64,000 nt of DNA from Chloroflexota bacterium (GTDB taxonomy: Bacteria > Chloroflexota > Anaerolineae > 4572-78 > J111), in NCBI GenBank assembly GCA_016860845.1, contig BOKF01000007.1, forward strand, positions 186,001 through 250,000, read 5' to 3'. Under the pieces are notes generated by a model. That model was given only the letters and a program-made list of their open reading frames with translations, had not been told where the DNA came from and made no database searches. Shown here piece by piece: positions 1 through 8,374 of the stretch. Each line of letters begins with the position of its first letter. Within the stretch, counting starts at the first letter, position 1. The translations under genes were made by a program, and so were the position numbers.

Positions 1-2
1 GG

Positions 3-16
3 AAGACGCAAGACGC
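3..16. repeat. two heptamer units
   Basis: Two identical units AAGACGC lie in tandem at the left edge of the window, followed by weaker copies. This is the first of many 7-bp-period arrays in the intergenic DNA of this window. Confidence 0.5.
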
Positions 17-79
17 AACAGGCACTACACTGAATTACGTCAAATTTTAGTCTAATCTATCTTCATAAGGAGAAAAGCT

Positions 80-2020
80 ATGCCAATCGGGTACAATGGG
101 AAGATTCTGCATGTCAATTTAACCACGGGCGAGATGACGGTCGAGGAGCCGCCGGAGAGTTTTTACCGCAAATATATGGGCGGCAGCGCGCTCAATATGT
201 ATTATTTGCTCAAAGAAATGCCGGCCGGGGCCGACCCGCTGGGGCCGGATAACATCCTCGCGCTCTCGGTCGGGGTGACAACCGGCGCGGCAATTTCCGG
301 CCAGAGCCGCATGACCGCCTCGGCCAAAAGCCCGCTGACCGGCGCGATTGGCGACGCCCAGTGCGGCGGTTTTTTTCCGGCGGAAATGAAATTTGCCGGG
401 TTCGACGCCTTTATCATCAAGGGTAAAGCACCCCGGCCGGTTTATCTGTGGGTCAACGATGGCCGCTATGAACTGCGCGACGCCGGCCATCTGTGGGGCA
501 AAATTACCGGCGAGGTCGAGGCCATCCTCAAGGCGGAGTTGGGCGACAAGGATATCGAAGTAGCCCAGGTTGGCCCGGCGGGCGAGCGCGGCGTGCGCTT
601 CTCGGCCATCATCAACATGAGCAACCGGGCCAACGGCCGCACCGGTATGGGCGCGGTCATGGGTAGCAAAAACCTCAAGGCGGTGGTGGTGCGGGGCAAG
701 GAAGGCAAGAAGAATTATGCCGTCGCCAATAAAAAGGCGTTGAGCGATCTGGCCCGCATGGGGGCCAAGATGTTCCCCACCTCCGATGTCGCCGGCCTGG
801 GCAAATACGGCACTGCCGAGACGACCGGCGTCCAGCAGGCGGTCGGCATGCTGCCGGCCTACAATTTTAACAGCGGCGTCTTTGAGGGCTGGGAAAAAAT
901 TGACGGCCCGACCATGTATGACACGATTCTCGTCGGAGCCGCCGAAGACAAGCAGGATTTGAAGGGCCGTGACACCTGCTACAGTTGCACCATTCGCTGC
1001 AAGCGGGTGGTCGAAATTACCGAAGGCCCCTACAAGGTTGATCCCCACTACGGCGGCCCGGAATACGAAACCACCTCGACCTTTGGCAACTACTGCGGCG
1101 TTGACGACCTGGCCGCCATTGCCTACGCCAACCAGCTTTGCAACCAGTATGGGATAGATACCATTTCCTGCGGCGCGACCATCGCCTGGGCCATGGAATG
1201 TTTTGAAAACGGCCTGATCACCATGAGCGACACCGGCGGCATCGCTCTAAAATTTGGCAGCGCCGAAGCCATGGTACAAATGACCGAACTGATTGCCAAA
1301 GGTGAAGGCTTCGGCCAAATTCTGGGGATGGGTTCGGCGGCAGCGGCGAAGGCGATTGGCCGCGGCACAGAAGAGTTTCTGATTACCAGCAAGGGCCAGG
1401 AAGCCCCGGCCCACATGCCCCAGATGAAGCGCAGCCTGGCCCTGATTTATGCCGTCAATCCCTTTGGGGCCGACCACCAGAGCAGCGAGCACGACCCGGT
1501 CTACGAGGAAAATGTCGCCTACCCCGAACGGCTGGGGGCGCTGGGCCTGAGCGAAGCCCAGCCGGTGCGCTCGCTGACCCCGGAGAAAGTGCGCTTTGCC
1601 CGCAAAACCCAGTACCATTACAGCGTCATGGACAGCGTTAACGTCTGCCAGTTTGTCTACGGCCCGGCCTGGCAGCTTTACGGGCCGCAGGATTTGCGCG
1701 ACTTGATCGAGTACGTGACCGGCTGGGATGTGACCATTGACGAACTGCAAGAGGTCGGCGAGCGCCGCCTGAATATGCTGCGCGCCTTCAACGCCCGCGA
1801 AGGGATTGACCGCGAGCACGACAAGCTGGCCGAGAAGATGTTCAAAAAGGCTCTCAAAGATGGTCCCAGCGATGGTATCGCCGTAGACCGCGCCCAATTC
1901 GAAGCCGCTCTGGACGAGTATTACCGCCAGAACGAGTGGGATGTCGAGACGGGCGCGCCGACCCGGCACAAGCTGGAGGCATTGGAGCTGGGCTGGGTGG
2001 CGGATCAACTGCGATTGTAA
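80..2020 (+). CDS. aldehyde:ferredoxin oxidoreductase (tungsten/molybdopterin)
   Basis: This 646-residue protein belongs to the AOR family, which oxidises aldehydes (or related substrates) to acids with ferredoxin as electron acceptor, using a W- or Mo-bis-pterin and one [4Fe-4S] cluster in the cytoplasm. The N-terminal pterin-binding part is intact (SGQSRMTASAKSPLTG near residues 74-89, then the Gly-rich NGRTGMGAVMGSKNLK). The cluster ligands are visible as C300-x2-C303-x3-C307, with the distal Cys at C523. Length is normal for the family. The ATG follows a good ribosome site (AAGGAG at 67-72). It is followed directly by a strong terminator, so it appears to be a single-gene transcript unless cotranscribed from upstream of the window. 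The substrate subclass (AOR, FOR, GOR or other) cannot be told from sequence alone. Confidence 0.93.
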   Translation: MPIGYNGKILHVNLTTGEMTVEEPPESFYRKYMGGSALNMYYLLKEMPAGADPLGPDNILALSVGVTTGAAISGQSRMTASAKSPLTGAIGDAQCGGFFPAEMKFAGFDAFIIKGKAPRPVYLWVNDGRYELRDAGHLWGKITGEVEAILKAELGDKDIEVAQVGPAGERGVRFSAIINMSNRANGRTGMGAVMGSKNLKAVVVRGKEGKKNYAVANKKALSDLARMGAKMFPTSDVAGLGKYGTAETTGVQQAVGMLPAYNFNSGVFEGWEKIDGPTMYDTILVGAAEDKQDLKGRDTCYSCTIRCKRVVEITEGPYKVDPHYGGPEYETTSTFGNYCGVDDLAAIAYANQLCNQYGIDTISCGATIAWAMECFENGLITMSDTGGIALKFGSAEAMVQMTELIAKGEGFGQILGMGSAAAAKAIGRGTEEFLITSKGQEAPAHMPQMKRSLALIYAVNPFGADHQSSEHDPVYEENVAYPERLGALGLSEAQPVRSLTPEKVRFARKTQYHYSVMDSVNVCQFVYGPAWQLYGPQDLRDLIEYVTGWDVTIDELQEVGERRLNMLRAFNAREGIDREHDKLAEKMFKKALKDGPSDGIAVDRAQFEAALDEYYRQNEWDVETGAPTRHKLEALELGWVADQLRL

Positions 2021-2037
2021 ACAACTTGATGAGGCCC

Positions 2038-2088
2038 TGTGCTCGGTTCAAGCGGCGTTACCGCTTGAACCGAGCACATTTTCTTTTT
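2038..2088 (+). terminator. intrinsic terminator after the AOR gene
   Basis: A perfect 18-bp stem (2038-2055 with 2061-2078) encloses the 5-nt loop CGTTA and is followed by TTTTCTTTTT. This is a textbook rho-independent terminator. It also shields the AOR gene from the convergent Rieske gene. Confidence 0.95.
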
Positions 2089-2096
2089 AGCCAAGC

Positions 2097-2402
2097 TCAC
2101 TCGCCCCACACGTAATTCAACATGCCGTCTTCAACCCGCGTTGACAAAAACATGAGCCGTGAATGGGGCGGGGCGGGGGCTTTTAAGCGTTGTCCATCTT
2201 GCATGTCATACTCAGCGCCATGCCAGGCGCAAACAAACTTACCTGCCTTGCATTCCAGTGGCCCGCCAAAATGCATGCAGGTATTCGACACAGCTTTGGG
2301 TAGCCCATTGGCTTTATAAACATGCACCTCTCTGCCAAAAAAAGGCACCACTTTGGTTCCCTCATCAGGAATCTCATCAATTTTGCAGAGCGGGTATTTC
2401 AT
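2097..2402 (-). CDS. Rieske-type [2Fe-2S] protein
   Basis: A 101-residue single-domain Rieske protein, like the ferredoxin subunits of dioxygenases or stand-alone electron carriers. Both cluster-binding boxes are present: C-x-H in NTCMHFGGPL and C-x2-H in FVCAWHGAEYD. No signal peptide or membrane segment is seen, so a soluble cytoplasmic electron-transfer role is likely. The ATG follows AAGGAGT with normal spacing. It is divergent from a MarR-type regulator, and palindromes lie in the shared upstream region, which suggests MarR control. No oxygenase partner lies next to it; the partner is unknown. Confidence 0.88.
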   Translation of the reverse strand: MKYPLCKIDEIPDEGTKVVPFFGREVHVYKANGLPKAVSNTCMHFGGPLECKAGKFVCAWHGAEYDMQDGQRLKAPAPPHSRLMFLSTRVEDGMLNYVWGE

Positions 2403-2425
2403 GGATATTTACTCCTTTGAAAATA

Positions 2426-2490
2426 ATGTTGCATTTACAATAGTTGTATATACAACTAAATATATCGTATTTTTGTTGCATTGTCAACTA
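2426..2490. promoter_or_regulatory. palindromic operator cluster between Rieske and marR genes
   Basis: A perfect 18-bp palindrome, TAGTTGTATATACAACTA, lies at 2441-2458. A related copy, TTGTTGCATTGTCAACTA at 2473-2490, matches it at 13 of 18 positions and overlaps the marR -35 element. A weaker related copy lies at 2426-2443. The size and symmetry fit MarR dimer sites. Binding by the adjacent regulator is inferred. Confidence 0.75.
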
Positions 2491-2504
2491 CTTTGTGTTA
2501 AAAT
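2476..2504 (+). promoter_or_regulatory. sigma-70-like promoter for marR
   Basis: TTGCAT (2476-2481), a 17-bp spacer and TAAAAT (2499-2504) form a good promoter. The predicted transcript start, 6-8 nt downstream, falls at or next to the A of the ATG at 2511. No Shine-Dalgarno sequence fits between them, so the mRNA is probably leaderless. Confidence 0.7.
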
Positions 2505-2510
2505 TTGTAC

Positions 2511-2981
2511 ATGACCGAGCATCAATTAGGCGAATTGCACCTCTCAGCCTGGCGAGCGTTTATTACGACCCATGCGACCCTCATTGATTTGATTAACCGT
2601 GAATTAACTGAGGCGGACTGTATCCCTCTGCATTGGTACGATGTCTTAATCGAACTGTTTGAAGCCCCAGAACGCCGGTTGCGGCTGCACGAGTTAGCTC
2701 GCAAAGTGGTTTTAAGTCGGAGTGGTTTAACTCGCTTGGTGGACCGCTTGGAGACTACCGGCCTTTTGCAACGCCAGCCTGATCCTACCGACCGGCGCGG
2801 CTCATTCGCCGCCATCACCGAGGAGGGAGTCGCAGCCTTACGGAAAGCCTGGCCAGTTTACGCTCAAGGGATCTCCCGGCATTTTGCCTGCCACCTGAGT
2901 GAGGACGAAGCCCGTCTTATCGTCAAACTGTTCAACGGAATCTTAAGCACGGCCAGTGAAACTTATTGGAATCAACATTGA
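2511..2981 (+). CDS. MarR-family transcriptional regulator
   Basis: A 156-residue winged-helix regulator. The MarR core is clear: the recognition region LARKVVLSRSGLTRLVDRLE is followed by the wing with the conserved DPTDRRG turn. I chose the ATG at 2511 over the in-frame TTG at 2505, because the promoter -10 ends at 2504 and would place the transcript start at this ATG (leaderless). It is divergent from the Rieske gene and probably represses both directions through the palindromes between them. The gene for an unknown 140-residue protein follows 33 bp downstream and is probably cotranscribed. The ligand is unknown. Confidence 0.9.
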   Translation: MTEHQLGELHLSAWRAFITTHATLIDLINRELTEADCIPLHWYDVLIELFEAPERRLRLHELARKVVLSRSGLTRLVDRLETTGLLQRQPDPTDRRGSFAAITEEGVAALRKAWPVYAQGISRHFACHLSEDEARLIVKLFNGILSTASETYWNQH

Positions 2982-3014
2982 AATTACAAACGAAGCGGTG
3001 GAGGTAAGATCTTT

Positions 3015-3437
3015 ATGGCTCAAAGCAATGGGGAGTTGATTAAGGCTTTACGGGAAACAACGGCTCGTTTAGCGGGCGGGGCCAAGTATGAGTGGGGGCA
3101 TATGGCTCGCTGCAACTGCGGCCACCTGGTCCAAAATTTAACCAATATGACCGATCACGAAATTGCCCAATCCGTTGATTTTGAACTGGACGAATGGAGC
3201 GAGTACGCCAAAGATTACTGCGAGGGCAGCGGGCACAAGGTAGATGATCTACTTATCATCCTGCAAGGGGTCGGCTTTAGCCATCAGGATGTCATTCACC
3301 TGGAAAATCTGTCGGACACGCGGGTGCTGGACCACCTGCCCGGAGGCCGGCGCTATTTGCAGCGCAACAGGGTTGAAGATGTGACCCTCTACATGCAGAC
3401 CCTGGCCGATATGCTGGAAGAAGAACTTTGTGGGTAA
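3015..3437 (+). CDS. conserved protein of unknown function
   Basis: A 140-residue soluble protein that I recognise only as a conserved hypothetical type found in several phyla. Recurrent features are the tryptophan/histidine motif KYEWGHMARCNCGHL near residues 24-38 with paired cysteines, a second Cys in DYCEGSGHKVDD, and a C-terminal LPGGRRYLQRNR-EDV-LYM segment. The Cys/His pattern could bind metal, but this is not shown. The start follows GGAGG in the 20 bases upstream. It lies 33 bp after marR on the same strand, so it is probably its operon partner. Confidence 0.75.
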   Translation: MAQSNGELIKALRETTARLAGGAKYEWGHMARCNCGHLVQNLTNMTDHEIAQSVDFELDEWSEYAKDYCEGSGHKVDDLLIILQGVGFSHQDVIHLENLSDTRVLDHLPGGRRYLQRNRVEDVTLYMQTLADMLEEELCG

Positions 3438-3479
3438 TTTCTTTATGATACGAGCTGTGGCACACCCAATAATGAAAAA

Positions 3480-3539
3480 GTAGCAGGTAGCAAGGTTACA
3501 GGGTCATATCATTCCCCTGTCTACCGTCTACTGTCTACT
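3480..3539. repeat. heptamer arrays in opposed orientation
   Basis: GTAGCAG and GTAGCAA lie in tandem at 3480-3493, then three units GTCTACC, GTCTACT, GTCTACT at 3519-3539. The two halves are partly complementary and could pair as a hairpin. They fill the gap before the aldehyde dehydrogenase gene. Confidence 0.6.
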
Positions 3540-3560
3540 ATTTTTTAGGAGACCACCTGC

Positions 3561-5027
3561 ATGAAACCCATGTACATCAATGGCCAGTGGGTCGAGGCCA
3601 GCGACGGCCAAATCATCGAGGTCTTCAACCCGGCTACTGAAGAGGTTCTTGACAGCGTACCTAACGGCAGCGCCGAGGACGCCCTTAAGGCCATCGAGGC
3701 GGCCAGGCAAGCCTTCAAAGAGTGGCGCTGGACCTCCGCCCTGGAACGGTGCGAGATGCTGCACGAGGCCGCCCGCAAGCTGCGCGACCATTTTGATGAG
3801 GTGGTCGAACTGCTGACTCTGGAAGAAGGCAAAGCCATCTCCGAGAACGAGGAAGAGGTCGAGTGGACCATCGGCACGCTGGATTACTACGCCGAGATGA
3901 TCCGCAACACCCGCGGCCGGGTGCTGCCGCCGTCCGAACGGTCGCAGTTTAACTTTGTCATCAAAGAGCCGTATGGCGTGACCGCCTGCATTGTTCCGTT
4001 CAACTTCCCGCTGCTGCTCATGATCTGGAAAGTGGCCCCGGCTGTCGCCGCCGGCAACACTGTCATCATCAAGCCCTCCGACCACACCCCCCTCTCGACG
4101 CTGCGCCTGGCCGAAATCGTCTTCGACCACTTCCCGCCGGGCGTGATCAATGTCCTCACCGGGCGCGGTGACCGCGTCGGCGATGTCCTGGTCGAGCATC
4201 CTGACGTGCCGGTCATCGCCTTCACCGGCTCGACCGCCATTGGGCAGCGCATTGCCAGCCTGGCCGCCAAGCGCATCAAGCGGCTGCACCTGGAATTGGG
4301 CGGCAAAGACCCCTTTGTCGTCGCCCCCGATGCCGACATCGAAACGGCGGTGGAAGCAGTGGCTTACGCGGCCTTGATCAACGCCGGGCAGGTCTGTACC
4401 TCGACCGAGCGGGTCTATGTGCCGCAGGAGATGGGCCAGGCCTTCGCCGGAGCAATGACTGACTTCGTCCGGGGGCTGCGCCTGGGACCGGGCATCGAAC
4501 GCAGCACCGATATGGGGCCGCTGGCCGCGCCCGCCTACCGGGAGAAGGTCGCCGGCCACGTGGCCGATGCGGTCGCCAAAGGGGCCAGGGTCTTGACCGG
4601 CGGCAAAGCGCCGGAGAAGTTGGAGCGCGGCTGGTTCTACGAGCCGACAGTGCTGGTCAACGTCAACCACTCGATGAAGATTATGCGCGAGGAAACCTTT
4701 GGCCCGACCATCCCGATCATGACCTACCGCACCTTTGACGAGGCCATCGAGCTGGCCAACGACAGCGACTACGGCCTGGGCGCGGTCATCCGCACCAACG
4801 ACGCCCGCCTGGCCAAGCGCTTCTTCGAGGAAGTCCGCGCCGGTACGGTCTGGATCAACGACCCGCTGACCGACAACTACGCCGGGCCTTTCGGCGGGAT
4901 GAAGATGAGCGGCAATGCCCGCGAATTGGGCGAGGAAGGGTTGGAGAGCTTTTTGGAGACCAAGCACGTTCACTGGGATTTCAGCGACGAGCCGAAGAGT
5001 TTTTGGTATCCGTATGGGCGAGAATAA
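3561..5027 (+). CDS. NAD(P)-dependent aldehyde dehydrogenase
   Basis: This 488-residue protein is a full-length member of the ALDH superfamily, oxidising an aldehyde to an acid with NAD(P)+. The catalytic residues are in place: general base E245 in LELGGKDP and nucleophile C279 in NAGQVCTSTERV, with the cofactor-binding segment FNFPLLLMIWKVAPAVAAGN and the IKPSD motif. The start follows AGGAG with normal spacing. It stands alone, with repeat DNA on both sides. The exact substrate cannot be assigned; family resemblance is to succinate-semialdehyde/glycolaldehyde-type enzymes. Confidence 0.93.
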   Translation: MKPMYINGQWVEASDGQIIEVFNPATEEVLDSVPNGSAEDALKAIEAARQAFKEWRWTSALERCEMLHEAARKLRDHFDEVVELLTLEEGKAISENEEEVEWTIGTLDYYAEMIRNTRGRVLPPSERSQFNFVIKEPYGVTACIVPFNFPLLLMIWKVAPAVAAGNTVIIKPSDHTPLSTLRLAEIVFDHFPPGVINVLTGRGDRVGDVLVEHPDVPVIAFTGSTAIGQRIASLAAKRIKRLHLELGGKDPFVVAPDADIETAVEAVAYAALINAGQVCTSTERVYVPQEMGQAFAGAMTDFVRGLRLGPGIERSTDMGPLAAPAYREKVAGHVADAVAKGARVLTGGKAPEKLERGWFYEPTVLVNVNHSMKIMREETFGPTIPIMTYRTFDEAIELANDSDYGLGAVIRTNDARLAKRFFEEVRAGTVWINDPLTDNYAGPFGGMKMSGNARELGEEGLESFLETKHVHWDFSDEPKSFWYPYGRE

Positions 5028-5052
5028 CAGTTGAGGATCCCCTTTCGGTCCG

Positions 5053-5125
5053 CAGATACGCACAGATGGACACAGATTTAGCCAAAAAATTTCTACATCT
5101 GTGTTTATCTGTGCCCATCTGTGGA
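5053..5125. repeat. inverted pair of 10-bp-period repeats
   Basis: Three decamers CAGATACGCA, CAGATGGACA, CAGATTTAGC (5053-5082) face three complementary ones CATCTGTGTT, TATCTGTGCC, CATCTGTGGA (5096-5125). The two arms can pair. The same decamer type recurs near 31.4 kb and 32.95 kb. Confidence 0.75.
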
Positions 5126-5139
5126 CTGTTTTATCTTAC

Positions 5140-5168
5140 TTTCAAAATCCCTCACTCCATGCTACAAT
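5140..5168 (+). promoter_or_regulatory. promoter for ftsK
   Basis: TTTCAA (5140-5145), 17-bp spacer, TACAAT (5163-5168), preceded by TGC as an extended -10. It lies 31 bp upstream of the ftsK start. Confidence 0.65.
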
Positions 5169-5199
5169 AACCACAAAACATTTGTGCTGATTTTGAAGC

Positions 5200-7497
5200 A
5201 TGGCCAAAAAAGCAACCATTCGTAGACCAACAACCGCAACTAAAAAGAGCCAGCCCAAAAGAGAAGCAAAGCTTCGACCAGAGGTGATGGGCGTAGCCTT
5301 GTTGATTCTGGCCGGGATTACCCTGCTCAGCCTGTTCACGCCCAACCGGAGTACGCTCATTGCCGGCTGGTTGAACTTCCTGGGCGTGCTCATTGGTTGG
5401 GGCCAGTACGTGATCTGGCTGCCGCTGACGCTGCTGGCCGTCTGGTTCTTCCGGCGCTACGGCAGCGAAGACAGCCAGGAGAAGTGGGAGAAGCCGGTCG
5501 GCACTTTTTTATTGCTGGGACTGCTGCTGATTGTGTTCCACTTTATCCAGCCCGGCGACGGAGTGGAAGAGTTCGGCGGCGGCGGGGCGATTGGCTGGAT
5601 GCTGGGCGAACTGCTGCGCTCAGCCCTGGGAATGCCCACCACCCTGGTCGTCCTGGGCGGACTCTTCCCGCTGGCGCTCATCTTGATCAGCGGCCTGTCG
5701 CTGCGCGAACTGGGGCAGATGCTGCGCGACTGGTATTACCGCTTTCAGGATTGGCGCCATTTCCGGCAGCTCAATATTAACCCTTCGACGCCGCGCCCGC
5801 GCCCGCTGGAACCCTCTCCCCGCTTCATTGACCGCATGCTGGCCGGAGGGAAAAACCTAGTGAGGTCGGCTTCCGAAGGGGGCAAAGACAGGGACGACGT
5901 ACCGATCAGTGTGGTGGGTGAAATCGTGGGCGACGAGGCCGATGGGTCTCTCGTCCCCGCTGAAGCGTTGGTCGGCCAGGCCGACGGCAGCCACCGCTGG
6001 CGGCTACCCCAGGTTGATCAGATTTTTGAAGAGGGGCTGGAGCTGGAAATTAGCGAATCCGAAATCCGGCAGCGGGTCAGAATTATCGAAGACACACTGG
6101 CCAGCTTTGGGGTTGAAGTAAAGGTCCGCGAGATCAATCAAGGCCCGTCGGTCACTCAGTTTGGCCTGGAGCCGGGCTTTATGGCGACGAAAGACGCCAA
6201 AGGCAACCCGCGCCGGGTGCGGGTGTCGCGCATTGTCGGCCTGGCCAACGATTTGGCCCTGGCCCTCTCGGCTGCGCCCATCCGCATCGAAGCGCCGATT
6301 CCCGGCCGGCCCTACGTCGGCCTGGAAGTACCCAACTCGACAACCAACCTGGTCACGCTGCGCAATTTGATGGAGTCGGATCGCTTCTACCGCACCTCCG
6401 GTCCGCTCAAGCTGGCCTTGGGGCAAGATGTCTCCGGGCGGGCCGTCATTGCCGACCTGACTTCGATGCCGCACCTGCTCATCGCCGGGGCGACCGGTTC
6501 CGGCAAGAGCGTGTGTATCAACGCCGTCGTCGCCTGCCTGATTAGCACCCACACCCCGGAAACGCTGCGCCTGCTGATGATTGACCCCAAGATGGTCGAA
6601 CTGGTCAACTACAACGGCATCCCGCACCTGCTGGCCCCGGTTGTGACCGACCTGGAGAAGGTGGTCGGGGTGTTAAGCTGGACCACCCGTGAGATGGAGC
6701 GGCGTTACAAACTCTTTGCCCAGGAAGGCGTCCGCAATATTATCGGCTATAATGAGAAGGTGGCCAAGGAAGGGCGCGATACCCTGCCTTACATCGTCCT
6801 CATTATTGACGAGCTGGCCGACCTGATGATGATGGCCCCGGACGAGGTCGAGCGGACCATCACCCGTATCGCCCAGATGGCCCGCGCCACCGGCATTCAC
6901 CTGATTATCGCCACCCAGCGCCCCTCGGTGGACGTGGTCACCGGCCTGATCAAGGCCAACTTCCCGGCCCGCATCGCCTTTGCCGTCACCAGCCAGATTG
7001 ACTCGCGGGTAATTTTGGACTCGCCGGGAGCGGAGCGACTGCTGGGCAAGGGCGACATGCTGTATATGGCGGCTGACTCGGCCAAGCTGCAGCGCCTGCA
7101 GGGCGTCTTTGTCTCCGACCAGGAGATGAACCGGCTGGTGCGCTTCTGGCGCGGAGCGAATTATTCCGTGGAACGAGAGCCGCGCAGCCCGGCGCAGGTC
7201 AATACGGACCTGGTGCAGCAGCCGCTGTGGGAAGAGTACAAGGCCCTGGAGAAAGGAACCGCCGAGAATAAAGACGATGAACTGCTGGAAAGAGCCATCG
7301 AGGTCGTGCGCGAGCAGGGCAAAGCCTCGGTCTCGCTGCTGCAGCGCCGCCTGCGGATTGGCTACAGCCGGGCCGCCCGCCTGATTGACGAGATGGAGGA
7401 GCAGGGCATCATCGGCCCCGATGAAGGTGGCAAGGGCCGGCCCATCCTTGTGACCCAGGCCGACGACGACGCCGACCCGTTGGAAGACGAAGCGTAA
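5200..7497 (+). CDS. ftsK: FtsK/SpoIIIE DNA translocase
   Basis: This 765-residue protein is a membrane-anchored, ATP-driven DNA pump that clears and aligns chromosome termini at division. It has a basic N-terminus and then hydrophobic segments over roughly residues 28-180. A linker and the alpha/beta motor follow, with Walker A GATGSGKS (K436) and a Walker B segment in VLIIDELADLMMMAP. The C-terminal gamma winged helix (ASVSLLQRRLRIGYSRAARL) reads orientation sequences. Length is typical of the compact SpoIIIE-like form. Its stop codon lies inside a heptamer repeat array that continues into the next gene. Confidence 0.95.
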   Translation: MAKKATIRRPTTATKKSQPKREAKLRPEVMGVALLILAGITLLSLFTPNRSTLIAGWLNFLGVLIGWGQYVIWLPLTLLAVWFFRRYGSEDSQEKWEKPVGTFLLLGLLLIVFHFIQPGDGVEEFGGGGAIGWMLGELLRSALGMPTTLVVLGGLFPLALILISGLSLRELGQMLRDWYYRFQDWRHFRQLNINPSTPRPRPLEPSPRFIDRMLAGGKNLVRSASEGGKDRDDVPISVVGEIVGDEADGSLVPAEALVGQADGSHRWRLPQVDQIFEEGLELEISESEIRQRVRIIEDTLASFGVEVKVREINQGPSVTQFGLEPGFMATKDAKGNPRRVRVSRIVGLANDLALALSAAPIRIEAPIPGRPYVGLEVPNSTTNLVTLRNLMESDRFYRTSGPLKLALGQDVSGRAVIADLTSMPHLLIAGATGSGKSVCINAVVACLISTHTPETLRLLMIDPKMVELVNYNGIPHLLAPVVTDLEKVVGVLSWTTREMERRYKLFAQEGVRNIIGYNEKVAKEGRDTLPYIVLIIDELADLMMMAPDEVERTITRIAQMARATGIHLIIATQRPSVDVVTGLIKANFPARIAFAVTSQIDSRVILDSPGAERLLGKGDMLYMAADSAKLQRLQGVFVSDQEMNRLVRFWRGANYSVEREPRSPAQVNTDLVQQPLWEEYKALEKGTAENKDDELLERAIEVVREQGKASVSLLQRRLRIGYSRAARLIDEMEEQGIIGPDEGGKGRPILVTQADDDADPLEDEA

Positions 7498-7571
7498 GGC
7501 GTAAAACGTGAGGCGTGATTCAGGAACTGAAATCGAAAATCTGAAATCCGAAATCGTAAATCGTAAATCGG
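7492..7571. repeat. two heptamer arrays spanning the ftsK stop and the Nudix start
   Basis: Four units of GCGTAAG/GCGTAAA/ACGTGAG/GCGTGAT type occupy 7492-7519 and contain the ftsK stop codon. Six units of AAATCNN type run without a gap from 7530 to 7571 and are read as codons of the Nudix N-terminus. Confidence 0.85.
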
Positions 7572-7978
7572 CCCGTCCTTACGCCGTCCGCGCCGTGCTG
7601 GTGGAAGACAAGCATATTTTGTTCATCCATCATCACTTTAACGATCCGAGTTTGTTTGACAAGTGGACGTTTCCCGGCGGCCGACTGGACCCGGAAGAAC
7701 TCGATCCCCTGACCGCGCTGCACCGGGAGATGCGCGAGGAGCTATCCATCGAGGTTGAAGTACTGGGGGAGCTAGGCGTATTTTACAGCCGGTCGGGCAT
7801 GGACTATACCATTTTTGCGGCCCGGCCGCTGGGGCCGCTCGGCCCGCTCAAAGCCGACGAGATTCGCGAGATCACCTGGCTAACCCCGGCAGAGGTATAC
7901 GAGTGGCACACCCAGGAAAAGCTGCATTTCGGTTTTGAAATGAAGGCAGTTTCAGCGTATTTGAAGCAGTTCACGTGA
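7508..7978 (+). CDS. Nudix hydrolase
   Basis: A 156-residue Nudix-fold protein that probably hydrolyses a nucleoside-diphosphate-linked compound. The box is recognisable as GGRLDPEE followed by REMREELSIEV, with one extra residue between the halves and Ser where Gly is usual. The conserved fold begins only near residue 23 (RPYAVRAVLV). Residues 8-21 are translated from a heptamer repeat array (ENLKSEIVNRKS), so the GTG at 7508 is the longest possible start and the true one is uncertain; no good ATG or ribosome site is visible downstream. The substrate is unknown. Confidence 0.8.
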   Translation: MRRDSGTEIENLKSEIVNRKSARPYAVRAVLVEDKHILFIHHHFNDPSLFDKWTFPGGRLDPEELDPLTALHREMREELSIEVEVLGELGVFYSRSGMDYTIFAARPLGPLGPLKADEIREITWLTPAEVYEWHTQEKLHFGFEMKAVSAYLKQFT

Positions 7979-8029
7979 GGAAGAGGCGAAGAGGCGAGGA
8001 TGGGAACTAACTTTTCTTCGCCTCACGCA

Positions 8030-8293
8030 TCATCGCCTCATCGTTTCCTCTCCTGCCGGCACACCCGTATAGCAGTCATTCAGCATGTCCACCATTTCGA
8101 CCCGTTTCTGGGCAGTCAGGTAAGCACCCCGCAGAAAAGAAACAAGCAGCAACAACACCACCAGGCCCAGACCCATTACTGGCCACCAACTGAGCATTCC
8201 CCATTCCGGGCGCAAGAGCGCCATCACGATCATCCCCAAAATAGAGATACTCCCCACAACTAATGCTAATCGAGTAATTTTTTTAGGCGACAT
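8030..8293 (-). CDS. small two-helix membrane protein
   Basis: An 87-residue protein of unknown function. Two hydrophobic segments are predicted (LALVVGSISILGMIVMALL near residues 7-25 and PVMGLGLVVLLLLVSFL near 36-52), followed by a charged tail ending EETMRR. The ATG at 8293 is chosen over an upstream in-frame start because it directly follows a strong AGGAGGAGG site. The opposite strand also has an open frame but no ribosome site and a low-complexity translation, so I treat that as a shadow. Confidence 0.65.
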   Translation of the reverse strand: MSPKKITRLALVVGSISILGMIVMALLRPEWGMLSWWPVMGLGLVVLLLLVSFLRGAYLTAQKRVEMVDMLNDCYTGVPAGEETMRR

Positions 8294-8319
8294 GAATCCT
8301 CCTCCTGAATAAGTCCTCA

Positions 8320-8349
8320 TGGAGTGTCAAGATGCACTTTGACACTCCA
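8320..8349. terminator. hairpin downstream of mutM
   Basis: TGGAGTGTCAA pairs with TTGACACTCCA (11 bp, loop of about 8 nt). It lies between the mutM stop and the next minus-strand gene. No T-run follows, so it may be an RNA-stabilising or repeat hairpin; the same GGAGTGTCAA-type arm recurs at 18.65 kb. Confidence 0.5.
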
Positions 8350-8374
8350 GACTGTTTACCCCTGCAATTTGCTT

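Noticed and set aside
8000..8263. plus-strand small protein opposite the two-helix membrane gene
   Set aside because: No ribosome site and an odd His/Gln-rich translation; the minus-strand frame has AGGAGGAGG and two good hydrophobic helices.
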